Shown: one piece after another, positions 8,038 to 17,690 of the stretch
Layout of the letters: each line of letters opens with the position of its first letter
Position numbering within the stretch: the stretch's first letter is position 1
Position numbers and translations under genes: made by a program
Origin: Ectobacillus panaciterrae DSM 19096
Lineage (GTDB): Bacteria > Bacillota > Bacilli > Bacillales > Bacillaceae_G
Reading direction: 5' to 3'
DNA: 64,000 nucleotides
Assembly: GCF_000430785.1 (NCBI RefSeq)
Contig: NZ_AUMR01000028.1
Coordinates: 1 to 64,000 of the forward strand
Notes under the pieces: model-generated
What the model saw: only the letters and a program-made list of their open reading frames with translations
Told to the model about the DNA's origin: nothing
The model's database searches: none

Positions 8038-9133
8038 CTCTTACGGAAGCTATAAACTGATCCAGCGTTGTGAAATCAAACACGCCTACGCGCTCCATGA
8101 GAAGATATTCATTTGGCTTATTTTTTTCAATAAACTGTCCTTTGTTCGTCGTAACCGCAAATTGATAATACTTTTTTGTCGTTTCTACTACACGGTCATC
8201 ATACAAGCCGACTGGATAGGCGATAGAAATGACAGGTTTGCCCGTTATTTCTTCAATTCGTGTTTTAGAATCTCGGATTTCTTCTTCCATATTTGGTACA
8301 AACGGCAAATTTGCATGATTTAAGGTATGGGACTGTACGGAGAAAATCCCGGAGTTTGCCATCATTTTTACATCATCTGTTGTCAAAAATCCCGGAGTGT
8401 TCAGTGCGTTTGGAAACAGATATTCTGTCGCAGTTGGCTGGAAATGATCATCCTTTAGTTTTTGAAAAATAGCGAGTGCGTTTATGTTATCCTTCAGACC
8501 GTCATCGAATGTAATAAAAATCGGCTTGTTTACTTTATTGATGTCACTCCAGTTTTCAAACGTTAACAACGTATAGCCGTTATCCTTCAAATACTTCATT
8601 TGTGCTTCAAATTTGGCCGGTGATACAAATAAGCTCTTAATGCCGTGTCCGTGATACTCATCAATACCGTGGTACATTAAAATCGGTACGTACTGCTGGA
8701 AGGTTATTGCGGATTTTGCGAGCGGCACTTGTTGATTATCTTCTTTTAAACCAACTGTTTCAATTTGATATTCTCCGCGTTTGAAGTCGAAAGCCTGCAA
8801 GGACAACGGCAAAGCAAAATTGTTGGCGCGATCCTTAGAAGAGAACACTTTTTTGCTGCCTGTTCCATCCGCCATTCGCCAAACATGATATTGCACCTCA
8901 GTGAATGTATCCTTCAAATCTTTTATATATAAAGTTGTACTTTTAGATTCATAGGTAATAGGATCCCATGTTACGATTCCTTGTGTCACAATTACAGGCT
9001 TTGGTTCAGGCTCTGGTTCAGACTTTACGGCAGTCTGAGACGGTTTTTCTTCTCGTTTCAGCTTAGCTATCGTTGTATTACAGCCAGTTAATGCAAGGGA
9101 TGAAAGCAATACAATCATCAAAACTTTCTTCAT
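8027..9133 (-). CDS. Polysaccharide deacetylase lipoprotein, paralogue 1
   Basis: This 368-residue lipoprotein starts at ATG 9133 (SD AAAGGAT 7 nt upstream), with lipobox LALTGC (Cys18). A Glu/Pro-rich linker leads to a GBS/Bsp-like beta domain (about 60-150: TTLYIKDLKDTFTEVQYHVW). The NodB-type domain carries ILMYHGID, ITFDDG (catalytic and metal Asp) and SHTLNH (metal His pair). The usual Arg of motif 3 is replaced: AYPVG. It probably removes N-acetyl groups from a wall or surface polysaccharide outside the membrane. It is the third of three tandem paralogues on this strand. Confidence 0.88.
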   Translation of the reverse strand: MKKVLMIVLLSSLALTGCNTTIAKLKREEKPSQTAVKSEPEPEPKPVIVTQGIVTWDPITYESKSTTLYIKDLKDTFTEVQYHVWRMADGTGSKKVFSSKDRANNFALPLSLQAFDFKRGEYQIETVGLKEDNQQVPLAKSAITFQQYVPILMYHGIDEYHGHGIKSLFVSPAKFEAQMKYLKDNGYTLLTFENWSDINKVNKPIFITFDDGLKDNINALAIFQKLKDDHFQPTATEYLFPNALNTPGFLTTDDVKMMANSGIFSVQSHTLNHANLPFVPNMEEEIRDSKTRIEEITGKPVISIAYPVGLYDDRVVETTKKYYQFAVTTNKGQFIEKNKPNEYLLMERVGVFDFTTLDQFIASVREKK

Positions 9134-9242
9134 AAAATCAATCCTTTTATCGTAATCATCAGAACTAATCATATCATTAGCAAACAGACAGGAGAATCAA
9201 AATTTTCCTAAAAACATCTCTATTTCTATTAATTTACATTAT

Positions 9243-9280
9243 ATTTATAAAAAGAAAGGAAGCTGTATGAGCAGCTTCCT
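9243..9280 (-). terminator. Terminator of deacetylase paralogue 2
   Basis: Perfect 9-bp stem AGGAAGCTG / CAGCTTCCT is followed, on the minus strand, by a T-rich run. It overlaps the stop codon of the gene. Confidence 0.85.
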
Positions 9281-10376
9281 ATTTTTCTTTTACTAATGAA
9301 GCAAACTGTTCTATTGTAGTAGAGTAAGAGATGCGAACGCGCTGCATGAGCAGCATTTCATTTTGCTGCCCTTTTTCTATAAATTGCCCCGGCTTCGTAG
9401 TTGTCGCAAACTGATAATACTTCTTCGTTTCTTCCACAACCTTATCATTAAAATGACCGAACGGATATGCAATTGCAATAACAGGCTTGCCTGTCACTTG
9501 TTCAATTCTCTCTTTTGGAGCCTTCAGCTCTTCTTCATAATTCGTAATCTTCGGAAGATCTGCATGAGACATCGTATGCGCCTGCACGGAGAAAATACCG
9601 GAATTCACCATTTCTTTTAACTCATCTGAAGACAGCCAATAAGGGCCGCCGTCAATCGCGCCTGCAATCATATACTCTGTCGCAGCCGGCTGGAACTTGT
9701 CATCCTTCAATTTTTGAAGAATGTGAAGAGCATTCATATTGTTTTTCATGCCGTCATCCAATGTGACGAGCACGGGTTTATTCACTTTATTAACATCACC
9801 CCAGCGCTCAAATGTCAGGAATGTATAGCCGTTATCCTTCAAATATTTCATTTGTGCTTCGAAGTTGGCAGGGGTTACAAACAAATCCTTCAAACCTTCT
9901 CCTTTATACTCATCAATTGCGTGATACATAAGAATCGGCACATGCCGCTGGAACGTCACCGCAGATTTCGCAAGAAGCACCTGCTTGCCGTCTTCTTTTA
10001 CGCCGTATGCCTCCACTTGATATTCGCCGCGCTTTGAGGAGAATTCTTTCGTATCAAACAGGAAAGAAAAGCCCTTGTCTTTATCCTTAGAAGAGAATAT
10101 CTTCAAGCTCCCTTGTCCGTCTGCCGTACGCCAAATGCGGTACTGTATTTCCGGAACATTTTCTTTCATATCCTTTGTAGAAATAGTAGTATTCGCAGAC
10201 TCAAAAGTCACGGGACTTACAGAAACAGCCGCTCTTGGCTGAAATACGGGTTCCTTTTTCGTTTCTGTATGTGCACTCGTTTGTTCTACCGTCTTCGGTT
10301 TGGCGTCAGCTTCCGTTATACCGCAGCCTGCCAGCAGAAGAGCAGAAAAAAGAGCAAGAATAATTTGTTTACGCAT
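9279..10376 (-). CDS. Polysaccharide deacetylase lipoprotein, paralogue 2
   Basis: This 365-residue lipoprotein starts MRKQIILALFSALLLAGC (lipid Cys18). ATG 10376 is chosen because the AAGGATGG SD fits it better than the ATG at 10385. A Thr/Glu/Lys linker is followed by the GBS-like beta domain and the NodB-type deacetylase with ILMYHAID, VTLDDG, AHTMSH and AYPFG. Layout and most of the sequence match paralogues 1 and 3, showing local duplication. It has its own terminator, so the three genes need not form one transcript. Confidence 0.88.
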   Translation of the reverse strand: MRKQIILALFSALLLAGCGITEADAKPKTVEQTSAHTETKKEPVFQPRAAVSVSPVTFESANTTISTKDMKENVPEIQYRIWRTADGQGSLKIFSSKDKDKGFSFLFDTKEFSSKRGEYQVEAYGVKEDGKQVLLAKSAVTFQRHVPILMYHAIDEYKGEGLKDLFVTPANFEAQMKYLKDNGYTFLTFERWGDVNKVNKPVLVTLDDGMKNNMNALHILQKLKDDKFQPAATEYMIAGAIDGGPYWLSSDELKEMVNSGIFSVQAHTMSHADLPKITNYEEELKAPKERIEQVTGKPVIAIAYPFGHFNDKVVEETKKYYQFATTTKPGQFIEKGQQNEMLLMQRVRISYSTTIEQFASLVKEK

Positions 10377-10513
10377 TCTATCCATCCTTATATAAAAATA
10401 TTGTACTGGATAATCATATCATTGGAAGATATGGAAGGAAATAGGTATTTTGTCGATAGAGATGGGATTTTGGGAGGAGAGTTACAGGACGCAGCATCTG
10501 TCTACCCCTTTTT

Positions 10514-11536
10514 CTATTCCGGTTGCAGCATCCTCCCAAACTCCTCAATTGTCGTCCCGTATCTCACGAACTGTCGCGGCAGCTTATAATATTCATCCGG
10601 CACTCCTTTTTCGATAAACAGCCCCGGCCGAATGGTAACCGCAAACTTATAATATTTCTTTGTTTCCTCTACTACTTTGTCATTTAAAAAGCCGTACGGA
10701 TAAGCAAATGCCATAACAGGTTTTCCCGTTATTCGCTCAATGGTTTCTTTTGATGTTTTTAGCTCATACTCGTAATTCGTCACCTTCGTCAAGTCAGGAT
10801 GAAACATGGTGTGAGATTGAATAGAGAAGAATCCGGACTGCGCCATGCTGCGCAGGTCGGCCTCTGACAGTCGCTTTGGCCTCCCTGTGAAACCGACCGC
10901 AACGAAAATCGTACCAACTGGCTGGAAGCGCTCGTCCTTTAACCTTTGAAATACTTTCAAAGCGTTTAAGTTATTTTTATATCCGTCATCAAGCGTGATA
11001 AAAACAGGTTTGTTTACGCGGTTTATATCGTTCCAGCGTTCAAAGGTCAGCGGGGTGTAGCCATTTTCTTTTAAATAACGCACTTGCGCCTCAAAGCTGG
11101 CGGGAGATACATATAATTCCTCTAAGCCGCTGCCCTTGAAGTCATCGATGGAATGATACATTAAGATTGGTACGTATTGCTGAAAGGTTAAAGCGGATGT
11201 TGCGAGCGGGGCGGTTGTGCCGTTTTGTTTTATCCCTATCGCTTCTATTTCATATTGCCCCCGCTGAGATTGAAATTGCTTCGTATCCAGTACGAAGGCG
11301 AAGTTTCTTTGTTTGTCTTTTGCGGTAAAAGTTTGCGCCTTTTTTTGTCCGTCTGCCGTGCGCCAAATGCGGTAATGGACTTCTTTTACATTGTTGCTTG
11401 TGTTAATTGTATAAATGGTAGTAGAGGCCGCATTGTACCGGAACGCATCCCATGTCACTTGTGCGCTTGGGGCAGCCGTTACGATAGTTTGTATAGCGGC
11501 AAATACAACAAGCAGCATGCATAATATTCTGTACAT
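10514..11536 (-). CDS. Secreted polysaccharide deacetylase, paralogue 3
   Basis: This 340-residue protein starts at ATG 11536 behind AGAAGGG. It has a cleavable signal peptide (MYRILCMLLVVFAAIQTIVT, likely cut after TAA) and no lipobox Cys, so unlike its two neighbours it should be released or wall-held, not lipid-anchored. It lacks their acidic linker. The GBS-like domain (about 25-120) is followed by NodB motifs ILMYHSID, ITLDDG, SHTMFH and AYPYG. It lies divergent to rlmCD. No clear terminator was seen after it. Confidence 0.88.
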   Translation of the reverse strand: MYRILCMLLVVFAAIQTIVTAAPSAQVTWDAFRYNAASTTIYTINTSNNVKEVHYRIWRTADGQKKAQTFTAKDKQRNFAFVLDTKQFQSQRGQYEIEAIGIKQNGTTAPLATSALTFQQYVPILMYHSIDDFKGSGLEELYVSPASFEAQVRYLKENGYTPLTFERWNDINRVNKPVFITLDDGYKNNLNALKVFQRLKDERFQPVGTIFVAVGFTGRPKRLSEADLRSMAQSGFFSIQSHTMFHPDLTKVTNYEYELKTSKETIERITGKPVMAFAYPYGFLNDKVVEETKKYYKFAVTIRPGLFIEKGVPDEYYKLPRQFVRYGTTIEEFGRMLQPE

Positions 11537-11691
11537 AAAATCCCTTCTTTCCATCAGCTTTTCTTAGTGTGCCGCTAAATCCGGTTTTCTTGCGCTTTTC
11601 CTGTATAAGTACATCAGCAATGGCCAATGGATAAAGAAAGAAGAAATATGATACAATGGTACGCAGTGAATTCGAAAAAAGAGGTTGAGGC

Positions 11692-13068
11692 ATGAATACA
11701 AAAATGGCACCCCCTATTCAGAAGAATGAGTATATAGATGTAGTATTCGAGGATTTAACGCATGACGGCGCCGGCGTGGCGAAGGTGAATGGCTATCCGA
11801 TTTTCGTTCCGCACGGTTTGCCGGAGGAGCATGCGAAAGTTAAAGTAATTAAGGTAAAAAAGAACTTTGCGTTTGGCCGTTTGGTGGAGTTATATAAGGA
11901 GAGCCCATACCGCCAAGAGGCACCATGCCCGGTGTACAAGCAATGCGGCGGCTGTCAGCTTCAGCATTTGAGCTATGAGGGACAGCAAAAAGCGAAGGAG
12001 AAGCAAGTGCGTGACGTGATGCAGCGTATCGGCGGGCTGAAGGATGTGCCGATTCATCCTGTACTTGGCATGGAGAAGCCATGGGAATACCGAAATAAAG
12101 CGCAGGTTCCAATCGGGGACAGAGAAGGCGGTCTCATCGCAGGCTTTTACCGGCAAGGAACACATGACATTATCGATATGAAGAAGTGTCTGATCCAAGT
12201 TGAGGAGAACGATAAGCTGATCCAAGAAGTGAAGGACATTTGCGCCAAGCATGGCGTGCAAGCTTATAATGAGGAGCGCCATAAAGGTACGCTCCGTCAT
12301 GTAATGGCACGTTATGGACAGGTGACAGGCGAAATCATGCTTGTGTTTATCACAAGAACAGAGGATCTACCGCATAAAAGCACGATTATGGAAGAGATTA
12401 TCGCGAAGTTCCCAAACGTGAAATCCATCGTGCAAAATGTGAACGACAAGCGTACGAACGTAATTTTCGGTGAAAAAACGAAGGTGCTGTACGGCTCTGA
12501 ATATATTTATGATTATATCGGCAATATTAAGTTCGCCATATCGGCAAGATCTTTTTATCAAGTAAATCCGACGCAAACGAAGGTGCTGTACGATAAAGCG
12601 CTGGAGTATGCGGAATTGACAGGCAACGAAGAAGTTATTGACGCATATTGCGGCATTGGAACGATTTCGTTATTCTTGGCGCAAAAGGCGAAGAAGGTGT
12701 ATGGGGTCGAAATTGTACCGGAAGCTATTGAGGACGCACACCGAAATGCGGAGCTGAACGGCATTGCAAATGCGGAATTTGAGGTCGGCGAAGCGGAGAA
12801 GGTCATCCCGAATTGGTACAAACAAGGAATCAAAGCGGACGTAATTGTAGTCGATCCGCCTCGCAAAGGCTGTGATGATGCTTTGTTGGAAACGATTATT
12901 GCGATGAAGCCTGAGCGTGTGGTGTATGTATCTTGCAATCCCGCTACGCTTGCGCGCGATTTGCGTGTGTTGGAAGACGGGGGATTCAAAACGAGAGAAA
13001 TCCAGCCGGTCGATATGTTCCCGCAGACGATGCATTGCGAGGCTGTCGCGGTTTTGGAAAGAAAGTAA
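11692..13068 (+). CDS. rlmCD: 23S rRNA (uracil-C5)-methyltransferase, RlmCD/RumA type
   Basis: This 458-residue AdoMet enzyme methylates uracil C5 in 23S rRNA; in B. subtilis the homologue YefA modifies U747 and U1939. The N-terminal TRAM domain (about 12-72) is followed by the Fe-S cluster cysteines C79, C85 and C88 ([10 protein letters not shown]). The AdoMet motif is [13 protein letters not shown], the Asp motif is [10 protein letters not shown], and the catalytic nucleophile is in [12 protein letters not shown]. The order dgkB ... yefA is conserved in Bacillus, here separated by the deacetylase cluster. Confidence 0.93.
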   Translation: MNTKMAPPIQKNEYIDVVFEDLTHDGAGVAKVNGYPIFVPHGLPEEHAKVKVIKVKKNFAFGRLVELYKESPYRQEAPCPVYKQCGGCQLQHLSYEGQQKAKEKQVRDVMQRIGGLKDVPIHPVLGMEKPWEYRNKAQVPIGDREGGLIAGFYRQGTHDIIDMKKCLIQVEENDKLIQEVKDICAKHGVQAYNEERHKGTLRHVMARYGQVTGEIMLVFITRTEDLPHKSTIMEEIIAKFPNVKSIVQNVNDKRTNVIFGEKTKVLYGSEYIYDYIGNIKFAISARSFYQVNPTQTKVLYDKALEYAELTGNEEVIDAYCGIGTISLFLAQKAKKVYGVEIVPEAIEDAHRNAELNGIANAEFEVGEAEKVIPNWYKQGIKADVIVVDPPRKGCDDALLETIIAMKPERVVYVSCNPATLARDLRVLEDGGFKTREIQPVDMFPQTMHCEAVAVLERK

Positions 13069-13144
13069 TGCGAGTTATAGAAGAGCCCGTGTTTGATAAC
13101 GGGTTCTCTTCGCGGGGAGAAACATAGTAAATCTCATGGAAAAT

Positions 13145-13176
13145 AGAAGACCAATTCACACATGAATTGGTCTTCT
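13145..13176. terminator. Strong hairpin downstream of rlmCD
   Basis: A perfect 14-bp stem (AGAAGACCAATTCA / TGAATTGGTCTTCT, loop CACA) lies between the convergent rlmCD and nupC genes. A weaker stem with a CCCGT / ACGGG core lies at 13082-13110. T runs are short. Confidence 0.6.
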
Positions 13177-13230
13177 TGTATTCTTGATATGACTGCGTTT
13201 CTGAAAGAATAACATATATAGGTTATATAA

Positions 13231-13279
13231 ATAGAAAAGCACTTCTCCTTCTCAGGTTTGCGCTGGGAGGGGAAGTGCT
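13231..13279 (-). terminator. Terminator of cdd-nupC
   Basis: On the minus strand AGCACTTC...GAAGTGCT forms a long imperfect stem followed by TTTTCTATTT, just past the nupC stop. Confidence 0.75.
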
Positions 13280-13287
13280 ATAACGTC

Positions 13288-14469
13288 TTATAGAATAAAG
13301 CTCACAATCACCGCAGACAATACACTTACAAGCGTAGCGCCGTACAACAATCTTAAACCGAAGCGCGCTACTGTGTTTCCTTGCTTTTCGCTCAGTCCTT
13401 TTACTGCCCCTGCAATGATGCCGATGGAGGAGAAGTTTGCAAAGGATACTAGGAATACGGAAATGATACCTAACGTACGCGGACTCATGCCTTTGGCAAC
13501 CTTAGCTAAATCCATCATCGCAACGAATTCGTTCGTGACAAGCTTAGTTGCCATGATACCGCCGGCTGTTACGATTTCAGAAGCCGGAATCCCCATGATG
13601 AATGCAACTGGAGCGAAAATATATCCTAAAATCTGTTGGAATGAGATGCCGAATATTAAGTCGAGCACGTTATTGATCGCAGCCATTAAAGCAACGAAAC
13701 CGATCAGCATCGCACCGACAATGATTGCTACTTTGAATCCATCAAGGATATATTCTCCAAGCATTTCAAAGAAAGACTGTTTTTCTTCTTGCTGGATAAC
13801 TAAAATATCCTCGCTGTCTTCCACTGTATAAGGATTGATGATAGAAGTGATAATGAATCCGCCGAATAAGTTGATGACAATAGCTGTTACAACATATTTT
13901 GGTTCAATCATTGTCATGTAAGCACCAACGATAGACATGGAAACTGTAGACATAGCTGACGCGCATAATGTATATAAACGGTGCGCTGGCAATTTATCCA
14001 ATTGCTTTTTAACTGTAATGAAAACTTCAGATTGGCCGACCATCGCAGAAGCTACTGCGTTGTAAGACTCCAATTTACCCATTCCGTTGATTTTGCTAAG
14101 TGCTAAACCAACCCATTTCATGATGAACGGTAAAATCTTTAAGTGCTGGAAAATCCCGATTAATACAGAGATGAAAACGATAGGAAGAAGGACGTTCAGG
14201 AAGAAGGACATTTCGCCTTTGTTTAACATCCCGCCAAAAACGAAGCTTACACCTTCACCTGCATATTCAAGCAACTTGCTGAATACATCAGCAATTCCTT
14301 TAATCAATATCAATCCGAATTTTGTATTCAACAGTACGTAAGAGAGAATTAACTGAACAACGATCATGATACCAATAGGCTTATATTTAATTTTTCTCTT
14401 ATCTGCACTGACTAACCAAGCTAACCCTAAAACTACAAGCAACCCGACAATTGAGATTAAATATTTCAT
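13288..14469 (-). CDS. nupC: NupC-family nucleoside transporter
   Basis: This 393-residue concentrative nucleoside transporter brings in pyrimidine nucleosides with protons. It has about ten hydrophobic segments and family motifs [13 protein letters not shown] and VIAGAV-like [19 protein letters not shown] near the C-terminus. Start ATG 14469 is set by TGGAGGCAGC; the longer frame to 14481 has no SD. It lies 55 bp after cdd and shares its transcript: import followed by cytidine deamination. A sigma-A promoter and a cre site lie upstream of cdd. Confidence 0.9.
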   Translation of the reverse strand: MKYLISIVGLLVVLGLAWLVSADKRKIKYKPIGIMIVVQLILSYVLLNTKFGLILIKGIADVFSKLLEYAGEGVSFVFGGMLNKGEMSFFLNVLLPIVFISVLIGIFQHLKILPFIMKWVGLALSKINGMGKLESYNAVASAMVGQSEVFITVKKQLDKLPAHRLYTLCASAMSTVSMSIVGAYMTMIEPKYVVTAIVINLFGGFIITSIINPYTVEDSEDILVIQQEEKQSFFEMLGEYILDGFKVAIIVGAMLIGFVALMAAINNVLDLIFGISFQQILGYIFAPVAFIMGIPASEIVTAGGIMATKLVTNEFVAMMDLAKVAKGMSPRTLGIISVFLVSFANFSSIGIIAGAVKGLSEKQGNTVARFGLRLLYGATLVSVLSAVIVSFIL

Positions 14470-14524
14470 CGCTGCCTCCACTAAGTAGTATTTATTTTAT
14501 GAAAAAAATATAATGTTAATAGAA

Positions 14525-14950
<426 letters not shown>

Positions 14951-15026
14951 TTACATACATGCCAGGGTTTGAATCTTTATATTGTAAAGGATAATCTTGT
15001 GAGATGTATGACTTCTGACAAGAATG

Positions 15027-15077
15027 AATATATCCGAAATTTCGACATAAGTCAATAAAAACATGATAACGTTTTCA
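15027..15077 (-). promoter_or_regulatory. cdd-nupC promoter with CcpA cre site
   Basis: On the minus strand -35 TTGACT (15050-15055) and -10 TATATT (15027-15032) have a 17-bp spacer. The spacer contains the palindrome-like TCGAAATTTCGG, a possible repressor site. TGAAAACGTTATCA (15064-15077) fits the cre consensus and lies just upstream of the -35. Confidence 0.75.
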
Positions 15078-15128
15078 AGAAAATAAAATTCATGAACACT
15101 AAAAGAATCTTTAAAATAATATGAAATG

Positions 15129-15166
15129 AAAAAGCCCTTGTAATAATAGATATACAAGGGCTTTTT
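15129..15166. terminator. Bidirectional-looking terminator after the racemase gene
   Basis: A perfect 14-bp stem (AAAAAGCCCTTGTA / TACAAGGGCTTTTT) lies 7 bp past the racemase stop and ends its minus-strand transcript. Confidence 0.85.
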
Positions 15167-15172
15167 CAAGTA

Positions 15173-15892
15173 TTAAATTTGTACCATTTCTGGCTTTTTA
15201 CGCCTTTCCAATGCAAACTCCGCTGCCGCAACCGCATGAAGCAAAGCAGTATCGAACAGAGGAATCTCAGTATCTGTTTGCTTTACAAGCAATGGAATTT
15301 CCGTACAGCCTAAAATCACGCCTTCCGCTCCTTTTTCCTGCAGGCGGTTCATTACTTGGAGATAAGCTTCTCTGGATTCCTGCTTAAACTCCCCTTTGCA
15401 TAATTCATTAAAGATCACGCTATGCACTGTCTGACGATCTTCTTCATCAGGAATGATGACATCAATTCCATGCTGAGCAAGACGTTCCTTATAAAAATCC
15501 TGCTCCATCGTAAAGTTTGTGCCAAGCAGACCGACTGATTTCAAGTTTTGTTCTTTAATTTTTACTGCTGTGGCATCTGCGATATGGATCAGTGGGATAC
15601 CGACAGCTTCTTCTACTTCTCGAGCCATTTTGTGCATCGTGTTCGTACAAATAACAATCACGTCTGCACCGCCGTTTTCTAATGTTTTAGCAGCATCAAT
15701 CATGCATTGCGTAGCCTTCTCCCATTCTCCGTTGTGCTGCAGTTCCACTATTTCTTCAAAGTCAAAAGAGTACAATAAGCACTTAGCAGAGTGTAGTCCG
15801 CCCAGCTCTTCTTTGACAAACGTATTAATGTAACGATAGTAATCCGTTGTAGATTCCCAGCTTAAGCCGCCAATCAAACCAATTGTTTTCAT
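15173..15892 (-). CDS. Aspartate/glutamate racemase family protein
   Basis: This 239-residue enzyme of the two-cysteine, cofactor-independent racemase family opens MKTIGLIGGLSWESTTDYYR. The catalytic cysteines lie in VICTNTMH (N-terminal half) and ILGCTEIPLL (C-terminal half). It is closest in look to the YgeA/RacX amino-acid racemases; the exact amino acid cannot be read. Start ATG 15892 follows GGGAG; the longer frame has no SD. It is divergent from a MocR regulator across a short intergenic palindrome, a common regulator-target arrangement, so the regulator may sense an amino acid handled by this enzyme. Confidence 0.88.
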   Translation of the reverse strand: MKTIGLIGGLSWESTTDYYRYINTFVKEELGGLHSAKCLLYSFDFEEIVELQHNGEWEKATQCMIDAAKTLENGGADVIVICTNTMHKMAREVEEAVGIPLIHIADATAVKIKEQNLKSVGLLGTNFTMEQDFYKERLAQHGIDVIIPDEEDRQTVHSVIFNELCKGEFKQESREAYLQVMNRLQEKGAEGVILGCTEIPLLVKQTDTEIPLFDTALLHAVAAAEFALERRKKPEMVQI

Positions 15893-15934
15893 TTTATTTG
15901 CTCCCTTGTGTTTTGAATGAATCATAACACGCTA

Positions 15935-15949
15935 TACTGGTATACAGTA
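15935..15949. promoter_or_regulatory. Palindrome in the racemase/MocR divergent region
   Basis: TACTGGTATACAGTA (arms TACTG / CAGTA) lies between the divergent genes, with a related half-site CCAGTTAG nearby at about 15978. MocR proteins often bind repeats of this kind; the assignment is by position. Confidence 0.4.
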
Positions 15950-16000
15950 GAGCCAATTTTTAATAAATTATATAGTGCCAGTTAGAAAAGGAGCGCTTAT

Positions 16001-17395
16001 ATGTTTTTATTCGCAATTAATCGTTTAAGTGAAACTTCATTAACACAGCAAGTATATGAACAAATCCGAGATGGAATTTTAACGAGAAAACTGAAAGCGG
16101 GAGAGAAGATTTCATCTACAAGGGAACTGGCGGCAATAATTGGAGTATCAAGAAATGTAGTACTAGAAGCTTATGAACAGCTTATTGCAGAAGGGTATTT
16201 GGAGGTGCGTCCAAGATCAGGTACGTATGTGGCACAGGGTTCATCCTTGCAGATGATAGCGGACTATTTCAAACCATCTTTTCAAAAAGAAGAAGCTTGT
16301 CGTGAGAGCCATGTATATATTGATTTTAAAGCGGGAAACCCGGCGATGGATCACTTTCCGCGCGATAAATGGGGGCGCTTGGCGAAAGAGGTTTGCCATG
16401 AAGCGCCGGAGCAGGTCTTTGGATATACTGGTGCGGAGGGGGCGCCGGAACTTCGCAATGAGCTGGCTCGTTACTTGCTCCGTGCGAGGGGAGTACGCTG
16501 TCATCCAAATCAAATTGTGATTACATCGGGTGCCACGCAAGCGTTACATTTAATTACAGAGCTGTTGTCCTGTGAGGAAACGCATATTGCGGTCGAGGAT
16601 CCTGTCACTGATGAAATGCGTACCATTTTTTCGTATGCAGGAGCCAAGGTACATCCTGTTCGAGTAGATGAAAAAGGAATTATACCGGAACTGCTCCCTG
16701 CAGAAGGCAAACCAAGCTTTGTATTTGTCATACCGTCGCACCAGTTTCCATTAGGCGGTACATTGCCGATTCAGCGGCGTGTACAACTTATTGAGTATGC
16801 ACGCAAAATGGATTGCTTTATTGTCGAGGATGATTATGATAGTGAATTCACGTATGAGGGTGTTCCGGTTCACTCTATGCAAGGGCTTGATTCAGAACGA
16901 GTAATTTATGTTGGCACCTTCAGCAAGATTTTATCCCCTGCGCTGCGGATTGGATATGCTGTGCTGCCGCCTGATTTAATCGAACGGTTTCGCAAGCTGA
17001 AATGGTTTACAGACCGTCACACATCAACGCTTGAGCAATTGGTGCTTGCCCGTTTTATAGAAGGTGGGTATTTAGATCGCCATGTGCGCCGCATGAAAAA
17101 GATTTATCGGGAGCGAAGGGAAGCGTTGGTATCATGTCTGCAGAAGCACTTTGCGGACGCAAAGATCTTAGGACAAGCAGCGGGTATGCATTTGGTCGTT
17201 GAATTATCGGGCGTTCATTTTACGGAAGAAGTGATGGAACGAGTGAAGGAGCAGGGCGTTATGGTATATCCTGTTGAACGGTATGCATTACAGAAAGGAT
17301 TTCATAACAGTCAAATTGTCATGGGATATGGGAGCTTAACGGCAGAAGCTATCGAAAAAGGCGTGGAAAAATTGAAAAAAGCGCTGGAAAGCTAA
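16001..17395 (+). CDS. MocR-family regulator (GntR helix-turn-helix fused to aminotransferase fold)
   Basis: This 464-residue protein has an N-terminal GntR winged helix (residues 10-78: LTQQVYEQIRDGILTRKLKA, STRELAAIIGVSRNVV, LEVRPRSGTYVAQG). A linker leads to a type-I aminotransferase fold (about 110-464). The PLP lysine context is VGTFSKILSPALRIGYAV and the PLP-phosphate Asp region is VEDDYDSEF. MocR proteins use PLP or an aldimine as effector; PdxR is the best known. No pdxST genes are adjacent; the divergent gene is an amino-acid racemase, which is the likely target. A weak AAAACAGC / GCTGTTTT stem follows the stop. Confidence 0.92.
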   Translation: MFLFAINRLSETSLTQQVYEQIRDGILTRKLKAGEKISSTRELAAIIGVSRNVVLEAYEQLIAEGYLEVRPRSGTYVAQGSSLQMIADYFKPSFQKEEACRESHVYIDFKAGNPAMDHFPRDKWGRLAKEVCHEAPEQVFGYTGAEGAPELRNELARYLLRARGVRCHPNQIVITSGATQALHLITELLSCEETHIAVEDPVTDEMRTIFSYAGAKVHPVRVDEKGIIPELLPAEGKPSFVFVIPSHQFPLGGTLPIQRRVQLIEYARKMDCFIVEDDYDSEFTYEGVPVHSMQGLDSERVIYVGTFSKILSPALRIGYAVLPPDLIERFRKLKWFTDRHTSTLEQLVLARFIEGGYLDRHVRRMKKIYRERREALVSCLQKHFADAKILGQAAGMHLVVELSGVHFTEEVMERVKEQGVMVYPVERYALQKGFHNSQIVMGYGSLTAEAIEKGVEKLKKALES

Positions 17396-17430
17396 AAACA
17401 GCCGTTATTTTCGAGGATGCGAGCTGTTTT

Positions 17431-17565
17431 TATATACATGTGAATAAAAAAACGTCTTTTTATAGTGGGGAGAGATCATCCGGCGACGTGCAGAAGCGGT
17501 CAAACCTTTGTAGTGGTTCATGCAAGGGTAAACTAGAGAGAAGAAGCATACAATATTCCCTTTAG
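17431..17565 (+). repeat. Dispersed intergenic repeat, copy D (right end truncated)
   Basis: It starts TATATACATGTGAATAAAAA and contains GCAGAAGCGGTCAAACCTTT and TTCATGCAAGGGTAAAC. Similarity fades near CTTTAGATACAG, so the distal third is lost or diverged. It fills the gap between the MocR gene and telA. Confidence 0.85.
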
Positions 17566-17690
17566 ATACAGTTTGTAACAGCAGGTAAGATAGATGAAGG
17601 AAGCGAAATAGGACTAAAGACCTATTTCTATCGTAAAACATAGTATATATCGTATTTTTGGTCTAGAATGTAGTTAGAGGAGGGATTATC

